From positions 34,566 to 98,565 of the forward strand of contig JAECUM010009835.1 in the NCBI GenBank assembly GCA_016617855.1: a stretch of DNA of 64,000 nt, given 5' to 3'. Origin of the DNA: Megalonaias nervosa. Taxonomy: Eukaryota; Mollusca; Bivalvia; Unionida; Unionidae. Shown here piece by piece: positions 1-10,199 of this stretch. The stretch's first letter is position 1; each line of letters begins with the position of its first letter. The notes beneath the pieces are model-generated. The model did not search any database. It had not been told where the DNA came from and worked only from the letters and a program-made list of their open reading frames with translations. Position numbers and translations under genes: made by a program.

Positions 1-204
1 TATTATAGCAAGTAATGTATTACTGCATTTAAAAAGACCATTTTTGATGACACTGCAGATCCTAACATTTTTACATTAAGTTTTCATCTATGCAGTAGAT
101 AGCATCTGATAGTGAAAAAAAACCCATTCGACAGCTCACTTGCAGCACTCATATAATAGTAATGTGGATGCTTATATGAAAATATTTTTTTACACATCTT
201 ATTA

Positions 205-1872
205 CAGTAAAACCTGTCATGAGAGACCGCCCCTTCTGCCAACAAAAAGCGGTCTCTCAAGACAGGTGGTCTCTCATAGCAGGCTTGTACAAAAAGACCA
301 ATTTCCAAGGTCCAGTTTCAGAACAATTTCAAGAAAAACAACCACAATCACTGTACATATATTCTATTCTTTATTAATATTTCTTGTTAAAATACTGTAT
401 GCATTCATCTAAAAACAAAATTATATAGCAGTAAAGATATACTTCTGTCATTATACATGAAATCTCATTTACATTTGAAGATCACATATTTTAGCATATG
501 AAATCGTTTCTGAATTACTTCTTTTTCTTTATAACAACCTAAATTTGTTTTACTGCCATTTAAACTGCTTTTTTGTGAGTGGTCTGCTCTTTTTCACTTC
601 TTTCAGTTACAATAATTATTTTCTCCAGCCTTAAAATATGTCTCTTTTTAGTTGGAGGTTCGTCCATTGTCATTAAGGTTCTAGGTGTTAAAATTATTAG
701 TGCTCAGTTGTAATATTGAACGTAAAGACTGTTTTGACTGAGCTTTGGGAAAATATGAAAAATCTATACATGTGCATTGCATATCTAACAATTAATGAAA
801 TAAAAAGAAACAATTATCTCATCCAAAAACAGAACCATTTACTCAGAGACAAAAGTCAACGGCTTCATTCAAAGATGACATACTAGGATTAACTCAATAA
901 GCTAAGTGTGTAACCCGGTCGCACCAACTTGAATAGACAACAGCTTTGTTATTGGGCTGTAATCGCTTAACATGGGGGGGGGGGGAAACAACAAACATCA
1001 CAAGTCTTGAACTCTATCAATCGAATCCCACAAATGATTCTCTCTTGCTGGTTTAATAGACAATGACCTTAATCACCCCCAGCAATACGGATTAACTCCA
1101 AAGACAAACAATATACGCGACCACTACGTCAACTTTGGCACCATAATGGCAATTCGTGACATGTACATTAACCTGGTTTACGGACTGTAGCATTCATCAC
1201 AAGTAGCAACAATCATTTTTTTAAATATTCCTTTTATACTTGTTTTTGTTCAGAACAATTGTTACTAATCAAGTGGTCGTTGTAACAACTGATTACATAT
1301 AGGTCAGTGGTGTCCGTCTGTTCTCACAATACAGTCGTTCACATGGATGTCGGGTCCTGCAATTAAGGCCAGGAAGCAGGCTAAGTGCGGGTATAATTAG
1401 TCTGGTTCTCTGCTTTGTATGCTTCCTGCATTGCTCACCCCTATACGAGTAGCGGAGAACAACGCAGGGAGCATACCAAGCAGGGATCCGGACTAGGAAA
1501 TAATCTACATATACTTTAGTCTGGTTTACGACAGAAACTATAAAACACTATAAGCATAGCTAAAATATTCACACATCGGTAGCCAGCCTATTTTAAAATT
1601 TCTTTTGTATTTATTTAGAATGGTATGAGCGGTCATTCTTACAGGGATTAAATAAAGGTCGGTGGAGTTTATCCTCATTTTTGCGATGCGGTTGTTCATA
1701 GCAGTGTCGAAATGCATATTTTGCCAAGACATCGCGGTCGCTGGTCGTGTTCAGCAGGTGGTCGCTCATAACAGAGCGTTTATATAATAAAATCGATCCG
1801 TGCATTACAATTGTGGTTGGAAATGACAGGTGGTCGTTCATAGCAGAGGTCGCTCATGACAGTTTTTTACTG
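205..1872. mobile_element. TA-flanked inverted-repeat DNA element (Tc1/mariner-like, non-autonomous)
   Basis: The left end reads CAGTAAAACCTGTCATGAG and the right end, read on the minus strand, reads CAGTAAAAAACTGTCATGAG, so the termini form inverted repeats of about 25 bp. Both ends abut a TA dinucleotide (203-204 and 1873-1874), the target duplication typical of the IS630-Tc1-mariner superfamily. Inside both ends are short degenerate direct motifs of the type GGTGGTCGCTCATAACAG, seen near 250-290 and several times at 1735-1860. No transposase reading frame is visible, so this would be a non-autonomous or internally decayed copy. It lies 80 bp from the donor site of the TTLL10 exon at 1953, inside the following intron. 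The superfamily is inferred only from the TA duplication and the CAGT start. Confidence 0.6.
1398..1495. repeat. Imperfect palindrome (hairpin) of ~47-bp arms
   Basis: The arm at 1398-1444 and the reverse complement of 1449-1495 match at roughly four positions in five (for example GTATGCTTCCTGC against GTATGCTCCCTGC), leaving a loop of only a few bases. It lies inside the larger inverted-repeat element at 205-1872, so it is either a nested hairpin MITE or an internal structure of that element. Confidence 0.55.
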
Positions 1873-1952
1873 TATCTCATTAAATTTGCCCTAAATTATA
1901 AGTTTGTGAAAATTTTGTGACTTACAATACCAAAAGGAACTCGGTGCCTTAC

Positions 1953-2115
1953 CTCTGCACTATTCTTGTCATCAGAGGCTTTCCTGGTTTTTGAGGCTGC
2001 TGTTTCTTTTGGTCCCTCTCTTCTACAAGTTTCAAAATCTCTTCTCTTGATCGAATCAGGAAGATTCCTTTCCCTTGGTTCATCCCAGTTGGCTTGCATA
2101 TCCAAACCTCATTGT
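1953..2115 (-). CDS. TTLL10: TTLL10 exon with ATP-binding motif
   Basis: The acceptor is a T-rich tract ending TTTAG at 2116-2120 and the donor is AG|GTAAGG at 1952-1951. The 163-nt exon encodes DNEVWICKPTGMNQGKGIF, then a charged EERDQKKQQ stretch and ends ..TRIVQR. The KPTGMNQGKGI segment corresponds to the nucleotide-binding loop of the TTL ATP-grasp fold. It ends two bases into a codon, so the next exon, expected to begin with the Y(I/V)-NPLL strand, lies beyond the left edge. Confidence 0.85.
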
Positions 2116-5100
2116 CTAAAGGGACATAAATAAAAGAAACAAGATTGAATTCTTTATCAACACTGATATTCTTCTTAAACATAAGCTAACTCAGAATATG
2201 TCATTCTAATACAGTTGTGAATGTAATGCACTTTCTCACCGACTTGGAATATGTCAATTCACTTTCTCACCCACTCAGAATATGTCAATCTTATACAGTT
2301 GTGAATGTAATGCACTTTCTCACCAACTCAGAATATGTCAGTTCACTTTCTCAACCACTCAGATTATGTCATTGTTATACAGTTGTGAATGTGATACACT
2401 TTCTCGCCAACTCAGAATATGTCATTCTAATACAGTTGTGAATGTAATGCAATTTGTCACTGACTCTGAAAATGTCATTCTAATACAATTGTGAATGTAA
2501 TGCAATTTCTCACTGACTCAGAATATATCATTCTAATACAGTTGTGAATGTAATGTACTTTCTCACTCAGAATATTTCATTCTTATTTTTCAAATTTTTT
2601 CTTACTTTTCCTATGATATGGAAAATTGTAATTTTGTCAATTAATGTCCACCAAAGTTTCCAATATCTGTACTTTATTTTCAGAATTGCTGATACATTTG
2701 GAAATCTGAAAATAAAAAGTTATTTGCAGAAATGTGCCACAAGTAACCTAACCTCAAGCTTTATTCTTTCTTTCAAACGTTGTTTCAAGAATGGAGCTGA
2801 TAACTGATAATTCTGAGAAACAAAAATCAGAATGATTAACAGTAGTCATTTATTAATAATCTCACCCTTATAAAGCTCTAAAAATGTCTCCTTGTCATTT
2901 TTCTCATCCAGTTTGTATGTTTCTGGAATGAATTCTGACATTTTCAACCTAGGTGGTCTTCCCTTGGTGCTAATGGTCACTCGTTCATATTCCTGTAGAC
3001 TGTTGAGAAGACCCAGCTTGTTGGTCAGCAGATGGGCATTTGGCACATGGTTAACTAATTGTTCACCTGAAGCATTAAAACAGGTACAAGGTAAACTGTG
3101 ATAAATTAACAAAACATGCCTTCATGTATATTTATGATTTTGCAACAAATATAAAGGACATTTTTGTTGACCACTCCGGTGGCCTAGTGGTTAGAGCATC
3201 CACCTCAGATGCGGGAGGTCATGGGTTCGATCCCCGACAGAGTCATACCAAAGACTTATAAAAATGGTACTAACAGCTGCCTCATTTGGTGCTCATCATT
3301 AAGAGGTTAGTGTTAGGACTGGTCGGCCTGGCGTCAGGATAATGTGACTTGGTGGGACATCAAGCTACATGTCTGCGGCATGATGCCCCAGTGCTAGACA
3401 TCACTATAAACTGCCACACTGCAGACATTGTAGCAACATGACTGAAAAATTGTTAAAGCTACATTAAAAATCCAAATCACACACACACACACACACAGAC
3501 ACACACACACAGACACACACACAGACACAGACACACACAAACAGACACAGACACACACACAGACACACACACAGACACACACACACACAGACACACACAC
3601 ACACACACACATTTTGTTGGTACTGTATCTACTTACTTATAAGCTGAATCCAACTGCAAGCAACACAGAACCTGACCTACCTCAAATAATGTGCTGACAG
3701 GTCTGTTCCACAGATTACTTCTAACAAACTGCACAGATGCAGATCTACTGGTAGATCTGGGTCTGTGCAGTTTGCAGTTGGATTCAACTTATAAGCAAGT
3801 ATGGATGGTACTAAAGTTACAAGACTTGGAGAGGGTCTGATTGTTTCCGCAGCTGTATCTATCTTTGATGAGGTGCTAAATTTGTGATGTGTAGCATTAC
3901 AAAATCCATGAAAATTGGTACCCCATGATAAATATCAAATTGCAAGTGATTTTTGGATACCTTATTTCAACAAATAAACACACAATATAAATTGAAAACT
4001 GGTGTGTGACCTGCCTTTCTGAGATTAAAGTAGCAAAAGTCAAATTAGAAGAAAATGTGAAATATGATGAATTATTACTGTAATAAAGCAATAAACAGAA
4101 TTAATATGAGTCCAAACACAATTTACTTATGATAAGGCAATAACAACAACCAAATATTATTTAAGATAATTAAAAAATTGAAGTCTATCAGCTATTTTCG
4201 AAAACAGGTGACAACTAAATTAGCAAAATTCCATGCTGGAATGATTGCTAATAAATGGATAATAACAAGGGATACTATTCAACAAGAATGAACTGGTTCA
4301 ACAACATAACACAACATAAAGGGAAAAACTGGCATGCATGCTGCTCTTCTGAAATAAAAAAATAGCACAAATCACATTAAATGAAAATGTGGAATATGAA
4401 GATTCGTTACTGTAAAAAAACAATAAAAAGAATCAATACAACTCCACAGACCAAATTCAACAAGGACTGGGATATTTACTAAATACCTTCTCATGCAAGA
4501 AATAAATTCTCAAGAATAATGGTTACACTAATACACCTGTGAGGTAAAAACCTATAAATGGTTACACTAATACACCTGTGAGGTAAAAACCTATAAACAT
4601 GGTTACACTAATACACCTGTGAGGTAAAAACCTATAAATGGTTACACTAATACACCTGTGAGGTAAAAACCTATAAACATGGTTACACTAATACACCTGT
4701 GAGGTAAAAACCTATAAACATGGTTTCAAACAGAATAAACTATTGATCAAAGGTAATTCCACACAATAAAAATGATGCAGATAAAGAGAAAACTCACACT
4801 GACAAAAAAATACAGTGAGGAAATTCCACTCTTACATAAAACTTAACCATCTCATAATGGCTGCATCCTGATAAAGAATGATGGACAGGGCACATGGGCA
4901 AGGTATCTGCAGGGTGGAGTAGGTGCGATCTCTTGATACAGAATCTTCTGGTTCACCATAATATGAGTACAAATTCTTGTGATATGGTCAGGATACTTTC
5001 CACCCAGAAAAGTAATATCTATGAGGTAGTAACAGGTTCTGTATTACTTAGAAATATCAAAATATAGGTCACAGTGGGCTTCTTTTGCTATTATGAACAT

Positions 5101-8082
5101 GGCACCAACAGATCATCAGTTAGTGAAGTATTAATTATGGTCCACAGTGATATATTTATGCAATGTGAGTGTATTACTCACCAAGATGTTTTACCTCATT
5201 TAAAATAGCATGAAATATAGGTCACAGTCATCTTCATTTGTTGTAAGGGTGTGGTACTTACAGAGATGTATACAATCATTTAGTTTACTGATTCTAGCAT
5301 AAACAGTGCTTGAAAAATAAACACAAAATTAAAACAATGTTAATGAAGGATGAAATGTTTGTCATGGTGACCTACTTTTGTGATAAGGGTATAGTACAGT
5401 GTACATACTAAGATGTTTCCCCAACAAAGTTTCATGATTCCTTGCAGAACAGTATGTATACAGGATGTAAAAAACTTGTGTGGTCATGTGTTAAACACAA
5501 ATACTTGACCAACAATGTACAAATAATGTACATGCACAAAGTTTGCCACTTGGCCTCTTCTCCAGAGGGTGTGTGCCATGACCCACTCTAAACTACTTTT
5601 TTCTGAGAACCTAGAAAGAATGCACGACTGATATACAGTGAAGCTGCACACGTGTATATGCTTTTAGCTGACGCTGCCAATAATGCCGACACTGGAGGCA
5701 ATACAATAGCTAGTTCTTCTCGACTTTGTCAAGGCAAACTCAAAATTCATGAGCCCTATATCACACAAAAAGTTTATCAATGTGATGAGCTTACCCTCCT
5801 TGAACGTAGTGTAGTTTATTTTACTTTTACACTCAACCCACTTCAGACGGTACCTCTCATCAAATTTATCCACAGTTCTTCTCCAGCCAAGGGCAATGAG
5901 TGGGCCTTCAACTCTGTTAGAATAAAAAATCCCAAAGTCAATGACTGATATTCAATCAGATTTTATACATAAAAATTACACTAAAAATTAGCTCATCAAA
6001 ATTTGACCTGGCTTTATAGAACATACAATATCATGGGGCCATGGACCCAGTGCTGGGTTACCTATTAAGCATACCAAGCACGTGCTTAGGGCACCAGAAA
6101 AAAATTCAAATGAATTGTTGATGATTAAAATGAATGAATTATATATGACCATTTTGATCTGAATGCAACAGTATTTTGATTTGGAATGATGGCAACACTG
6201 GTATTTTCCTCACCTTTTTAGCTTTTAATGTTGGGGTTTTTTTTAGTTTCACATTTTGTAGGAAGCAGGTGGGGGCACCATATATTTTCAGTGCTTTGGG
6301 CTATGGATGGTCTTAATGCAGCACTGAATTGACCTCATATTATTAATTTCTAGACTAAACCATATAAAACAGGAAGAAAAGAAAAGACCCACCCCATGAT
6401 AGATATCAAAGCCAATACCTTTGACTTAAATATGGTAATACACCTCCTTATCAAAATCCCTGAAATAACACTAATTCCCATCAACCACACTACCAAGCAT
6501 ATTTGTAACTGAGCTTTGTCCTTACATACTGGCATCTAAATGGCAGTTTTATAAAATCTTATCTGACCAGAAAATCAGAATCTGACAAAATCGATCATAA
6601 TGGCTTCAAAACAGGAATAATCCTGCCAAAATCAGGAAGGTTAGTATCTCTGGATATAGTTCAACTGTTTCTTTATAGATATGTATTTCATTATAGATAT
6701 GTATTTTATTATACATATGTATTTAATTATTGATTTGTATTGTTTCAATATAGATATGTATTGATTCATTATAGATATGTAATGATTCATTATAGATTTG
6801 CATTGATTTTAGGACTGCAATAAAAATTTCAAACAAACTTGAGCAATAAATATGACCAAACTTGACCTATCAACTACACGATAAAGTTATTCAAATAATT
6901 TTTCCTTTCCAGACTTGAATTTTTCACATGAAAATTTCATGCTGAAAAAAGCAAACAAAGGTTGCAAATATTAGTCTGGTTTAAATGTAATATCAACAAC
7001 TGTTTGGAAAAGTATGAAACAATTCTAAACTTTTGGCCTTATATCCCATTTGAATTGTTACATTCGGATTAAATAAAAATCATATTGATCTGCCAAGATA
7101 ATTTCAATGGTTCTAATGCCTATTTTCTTGATTTAGTTTTGATGCAATCCCAATACATGACTCCCTCACTATAAGGACCTTTACTATAACATTGTTCCTG
7201 TTATAAAGCCCTTCCTTATAACATGGTTCCTGTTATAAGGCCCTTCATTATAACATGGTTCCTGTTATAAGGCCCTTCATTATAACATGGTTCCTGTTAT
7301 AAGGCCCTTCATTATAACATGGTTCCTATTATAAGGCCCTTCATTATAATATGGGTCCTGTTATAAGGTGCTTCATTGTAACATGGGTCCTGTTACAAGG
7401 CAAGTATGGTCATGGATCCTATTTCATTATGTGGCGGTCAAAATTATGTATCTCATTATAAGACCGTCTCACTATCAATCTGATTAAAATCCAATTTCTA
7501 TGGTCCTAGGTGGCAATCTGATGGGCACCAATAAGAGGTCATGTTCTGCTAACCTTGTGGTTCACCAATCAAATCAAAACTTTCAAATTTCTTACAATGA
7601 CCCATGTCATTCAGAACATCGTTAAAATAACAATAAATCTCCCTAACACAATGGATACAAAAATTAAGTGGACTGGAAATACAGAAGGTCACCAGAACAT
7701 GAACTTTTATTGGCATCTGTCAGATCTCTATGTATGGCTGTAGAGATCTGATTTAAATCAGACTGATATCATTATAGGATACAAAACTCAATGGACATCA
7801 TTAATTATGAGTATGTACTGGCATAATGATTAACTCTCCTTCACTGTTAAGTTAGTTATTCAGATAAGAATCTGATTTTAAGTCCATTAAATACTTACAG
7901 TGCAGTACCATTTCCTCCACCTACATAGAAAGTTGGTATCATGTTGGTTGGGAGACTGTAGCTTGGAAGTTTAGTTGTCTTTCCTCCTGGAGATTTCTTG
8001 CCATTGCCCTTCTTCCCACTCTTGACAGGAGCATCCTCTCCACTGTCATCACCAGTATTAGAAGGATTTTCTAACTCAGCTT
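1953..8082 (-). CDS. TTLL10: TTLL10-like tubulin polyglycylase, partial gene (4 internal exons)
   Basis: Four minus-strand exons join as 8082-7899, 5913-5795, 3066-2866 and 2115-1953. Every intron is GT-AG and the codons split at the joins (CT|A, G|GT, G|AC) restore one open frame of about 220 residues. The product begins with a low-complexity Asp/Lys/Gly-rich linker, then a PTFYVGGGNGTAL strand motif, GWRR, YRLKWVECKSK, FKEGEQLVNHVPN, LLTNKLGLLNSL and FIPETYKL. It then reaches the ATP-grasp nucleotide-binding motif WICKPTGMNQGKGIF. This order is that of the TTL domain, and the CKPT-NQGKGIF form together with the FY-GG-NG strand fits TTLL10 better than TTLL3/8 or the polyglutamylases. TTLL10 enzymes elongate glycine side chains on tubulin, after TTLL3/8 initiation, in cilia and flagella. 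The C-terminal half of the TTL domain is missing and must lie left of position 1; the start codon lies in unrecognised exon(s) right of 8082. Family-level call is strong; the exact paralog is inferred from motifs recalled, not from a search. Confidence 0.85.
2180..2580. repeat. Minisatellite, composite ~50/85-bp units
   Basis: Repeated blocks share AATACAGTTGTGAATGTAAT, then CACTTTCTCACC and CTCAGAATATGTCA. Spacing between blocks is about 84 bp in the first copies and about 51 bp later. The array occupies the TTLL10 intron between the exons at 1953 and 2866. Short open frames across it are products of the repetition. Confidence 0.85.
2866..3066 (-). CDS. TTLL10: TTLL10 internal exon (N-terminal TTL domain)
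   Basis: The acceptor is TGCTTCAG| just right of 3066 and the donor is G|GTGAG just left of 2866. The 201-nt exon encodes GEQLVNHVPNAHLLTNKLG, then a Lys/Arg-rich loop and SEFIPETYKLDEKND. The FIPETY motif is the conserved (F/Y)(I/L)P-T(Y/F) signature of TTL enzymes. It joins the flanking exons in frame with phase-1 introns on both sides. Confidence 0.85.
3171..3610 (+). mobile_element. tRNA-derived SINE with (AC)n tail, Meta-domain-like core
   Basis: The 5' head carries RNA polymerase III boxes: A box TGGCCTAGTGG near 3180 and B box GGGTTCGATCC near 3224. A core follows (GGTACTAACAGCTGCCTC ... AGGTTAGTGTTAGGACTGG ... ACTGCCACACTGCAGACAT) that is shared with copies at 33.9, 42.4 and 47.2 kb. 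It ends in a long AC/ACAG tract from about 3478. An imperfect target duplication, ATTTTTGTTG at left and ATTTTGTTG at right, flanks it. The core resembles the Meta domain of MetaSINEs known from bivalves and other animals, by recollection. It lies in a TTLL10 intron, opposite to the gene. Confidence 0.85.
3632..3799. mobile_element. Hairpin MITE with ~40-bp terminal inverted repeats, copy 1
   Basis: The left end CTTACTTATAAGCTGAATCC and the right end, read on the minus strand, CTTGCTTATAAGTTGAATCC match over about 40 bp and continue into CAACTGCAA. TA dinucleotides flank both ends (3630-3631, 3800-3801). Related copies lie at 18001, 28833 and 30861, with degraded ones at 45.8 and 50.9 kb. Confidence 0.75.
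4518..4725. repeat. Minisatellite, 39/41-bp units, 5 copies
   Basis: Near-perfect repeats of GGTTACACTAATACACCTGT followed by GAGGTAAAAACCTATAAA. Two unit variants, ending AATG or AACATG, alternate with 39- and 41-bp spacing. The near-identity of copies suggests recent expansion. It lies in a TTLL10 intron. Confidence 0.92.
5795..5913 (-). CDS. TTLL10: TTLL10 internal exon (TTL entry strand)
   Basis: The acceptor is TTTTTTATTCTAACAG| and the donor is G|GTAAGC. The 119-nt exon encodes LVEGPLIALGWRRTVDKFDE, then YRLKWVECKSKINYTTFKEG. It completes a Leu codon from the upstream exon and leaves one base for a Gly codon in the next. The GW..R-(x)n-LKW pattern is typical at the start of TTL domains. 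Confidence 0.85.
6670..6805. repeat. Short AT-rich degenerate repeat
   Basis: About eight degenerate copies of TTATAGATATGTATT, with spacings of roughly 15-25 bp. It lies in a TTLL10 intron and has no coding potential. Confidence 0.7.
7165..7400. repeat. Minisatellite, 32-bp unit, ~7 copies
   Basis: Units contain GGTTCCTGTTATAAGGCCC then TTCATTATAACAT, with a strict 32-bp period at 7225-7350 and decay at both edges. It lies in a TTLL10 intron. Confidence 0.9.
7899..8082 (-). CDS. TTLL10: TTLL10 exon with disordered N-terminal linker
   Basis: The acceptor is a run of T ending TTTTCAG| right of 8082 and the donor is ACT|GTAAGT. The 184-nt exon encodes an acidic then Lys/Gly-rich linker (GDDSGEDAPVKSGKKGNGKK) followed by the PTFYVGGGNGTA strand that opens the TTL domain. 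It begins with the last two bases of a codon, so at least one more 5' exon exists; none was recognised within this window. Confidence 0.8.
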
Positions 8083-8829
8083 CTGAAAAAAAAATGGGGA
8101 GGGGGTAATAGTCATTATTTCCATTTTTCACCTATAATTTGTTACCACGGTCGTCAGTGTTTCAAGACAATAAGTGAACTACATACAGTGACAGGGTAGC
8201 CACAACTACAAAGGACTAGGAACACTCTTGACTAAAATCAGGCCTAAATCAGATTTTAATGTTTTCTTTCCAAATAAATCTAATACATGGGTATTAGTCA
8301 TTACTGTGTTTTTAATGCAGAGTGATGATCATGTCATTAACAGCAGAAAACATCACAAGAAGTGCATCAATGTTCCATATATGTGAGTGACATGTTCTGT
8401 TTGCATACAGCACTGTATACATAAATATGCAAATAGCTGATATTCTCATTTCTCTGTATTTTTATCAAAACTAATATATTTTTTATTAGTGACAGCATTA
8501 TGGTGAATATTTTCTTATTGATTATAAGTTTTCTGTATCAGGCATAATGGTTCTCAACTGTGTCACTGGGAATTGGTTATTTGCTGAAATTATTCAATTT
8601 ACACCAAAAATAATATTAGTAATGTTGAGTTGTTAGTTTTGCTATTTTTTTACATTATCTAGAGATATGAAGTTATCATTACAGAAAGTAATGTTCCTTC
8701 ACTTTCATAACTGAAAGCTGGCCACATCAAAAACTCCAATTCATCTTCATTATTTTAGTGTTACTGTTAGTTCTCTGTATTACTGGAAAATACTGGTGAA
8801 TACTATTTTGCCTCTACAATTACAATTAA

Positions 8830-8888
8830 GTGTGTGTGTGTGAGTGTGTGTGTGTGTGAGAGAGAGAGAGAGACAGAGAGAGAGACTG
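8830..8888. repeat. (GT)n(GA)n microsatellite
   Basis: A GTGTGTGAGTGTGTG tract runs into GAGAGAGAGAGACAGAGAG. A similar GT-to-GA compound tract occurs at 31350-31409. Confidence 0.9.
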
Positions 8889-9535
8889 AGATCGGGTGAG
8901 TGGTAAACTGTTTATTTAGCATAATTTTTTAATTTCCTTGCTGCTTTGGGAGTTATTGCCCCTTACTGCAGTTCTAAGAACAAGGTAGGGTATATATTTC
9001 ACAGAAGTAAATTAAAGATAACTGACTGTATTACACATAATGCACTAACATTCATTTTCATTGGAACAATAAAATACACACTCTTAAGAAACACAAACTG
9101 ATGCAGATTTGAAAAAAAAGCAATGTTTTGTATTGTATTACATTTTTATTAGATCTTCTGTTTGAACAAAAGATATGTGAAGTCATAAATAACAAATTAT
9201 CTGAAATGGGATTAGCAGACCAACAGATGGATAAATATAGTACAAATGGGCAGGCAATGGACTGACAGGGAGAAGAACAGATACCCTAGATATGAATCAA
9301 CTGATGTAAGTGCAAGCTGCTCAACAAACAAGGAGATGAACAAATGGATAAAGCAGCAGTTGAGTAAACAGGCTGATAGACAAATGGGTGATGGTACTGA
9401 TGGACAAGCTCATGGATGAATAAGAGGATCAATGGATTACCAGACTTGGAAGAACAGACAAACAGACAGGCCCATATACAAACAAACATATGGTCAGATT
9501 GAGCTGGCAAATGGACAGAAAATGTGTGAATGGAA
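8889..9535. other. No gene seen; AT-rich with GGATGG-like motifs
   Basis: Nothing coding was recognised. From about 9200, scattered motifs such as ACAGATGGATAAA and AACAGACAGGC suggest a decayed simple repeat leading into the 66-bp array. The missing 5' exon(s) of TTLL10 could lie here or further right, but I could not identify them. Confidence 0.5.
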
Positions 9536-9539
9536 TTTT

Positions 9540-10190
9540 GGAAAATAAAGTTGTCCAATAAATAACTGGATGGAAGCATGAGCAAACTGTCCAATAATTA
9601 TATAATATTCATTCAAACAAGCATGACAACACTTGAAAGGGAACATAAGCAGACTGTCCAATAATTCATTAGCATTCATTCAAACAAGACACTTGAATGG
9701 ATGAAAGCATTAGCAGACTGTCCAATAATTATCTAGTATTCATTCAAACAAGCATGATAACAATGAATGGAAACATAATCAGACTATCCAATAATGCTAT
9801 GGTATTCATTCAAACAAGCATGACAACAATGAATGGAAACATAATCGGACTGTCCAATAATGCTATAGTATTCATTCAAACAAGCATGACAACAATGAAT
9901 GGAAACATAATCGGACTGTCCAATAATGCTATAGTATTCATTCAAACAAGCACGACAGCACTTGAATGGAAACATGAACAGACTGTCCAATAATTCTACA
10001 GCATTCATTCAAACACGCAAGACACTTGAATTTAATGAAAGCATGAGCCAACTTACAATAATGCCAAAGTACTCATTCAGACAAGCAAGACAAGAAACAC
10101 TAAAATTGGATGAAAGCATGAGCAGACTGTACAACAATGCTATAGTATTCATTCAAACAAACAAGACAAGAAACACTTGAATTGGATGGA
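9540..10190. repeat. Minisatellite, ~66-bp unit, ~9-10 copies
   Basis: Units share GACTGTCCAATAATGCTATA, then GTATTCATTCAAACAAGCA and AATGGAAACATAAT. The period is exactly 66 bp between 9775 and 9960, and units vary towards both edges. Because 66 is a multiple of three, the units give repetitive peptides on both strands that should not be taken as genes. Confidence 0.92.
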
Positions 10191-10199
10191 ATAAGGTAA

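Noticed and set aside
3394..3612. Cys/Val-rich minus-strand frame
   Set aside because: Translation of the (AC)n tail of a SINE.
4518..4725. Regularly spaced 39/41-bp repeats resembling a CRISPR array
   Set aside because: Units are contiguous without unique spacers, in a eukaryotic intron; it is a minisatellite. The same holds for the other arrays.
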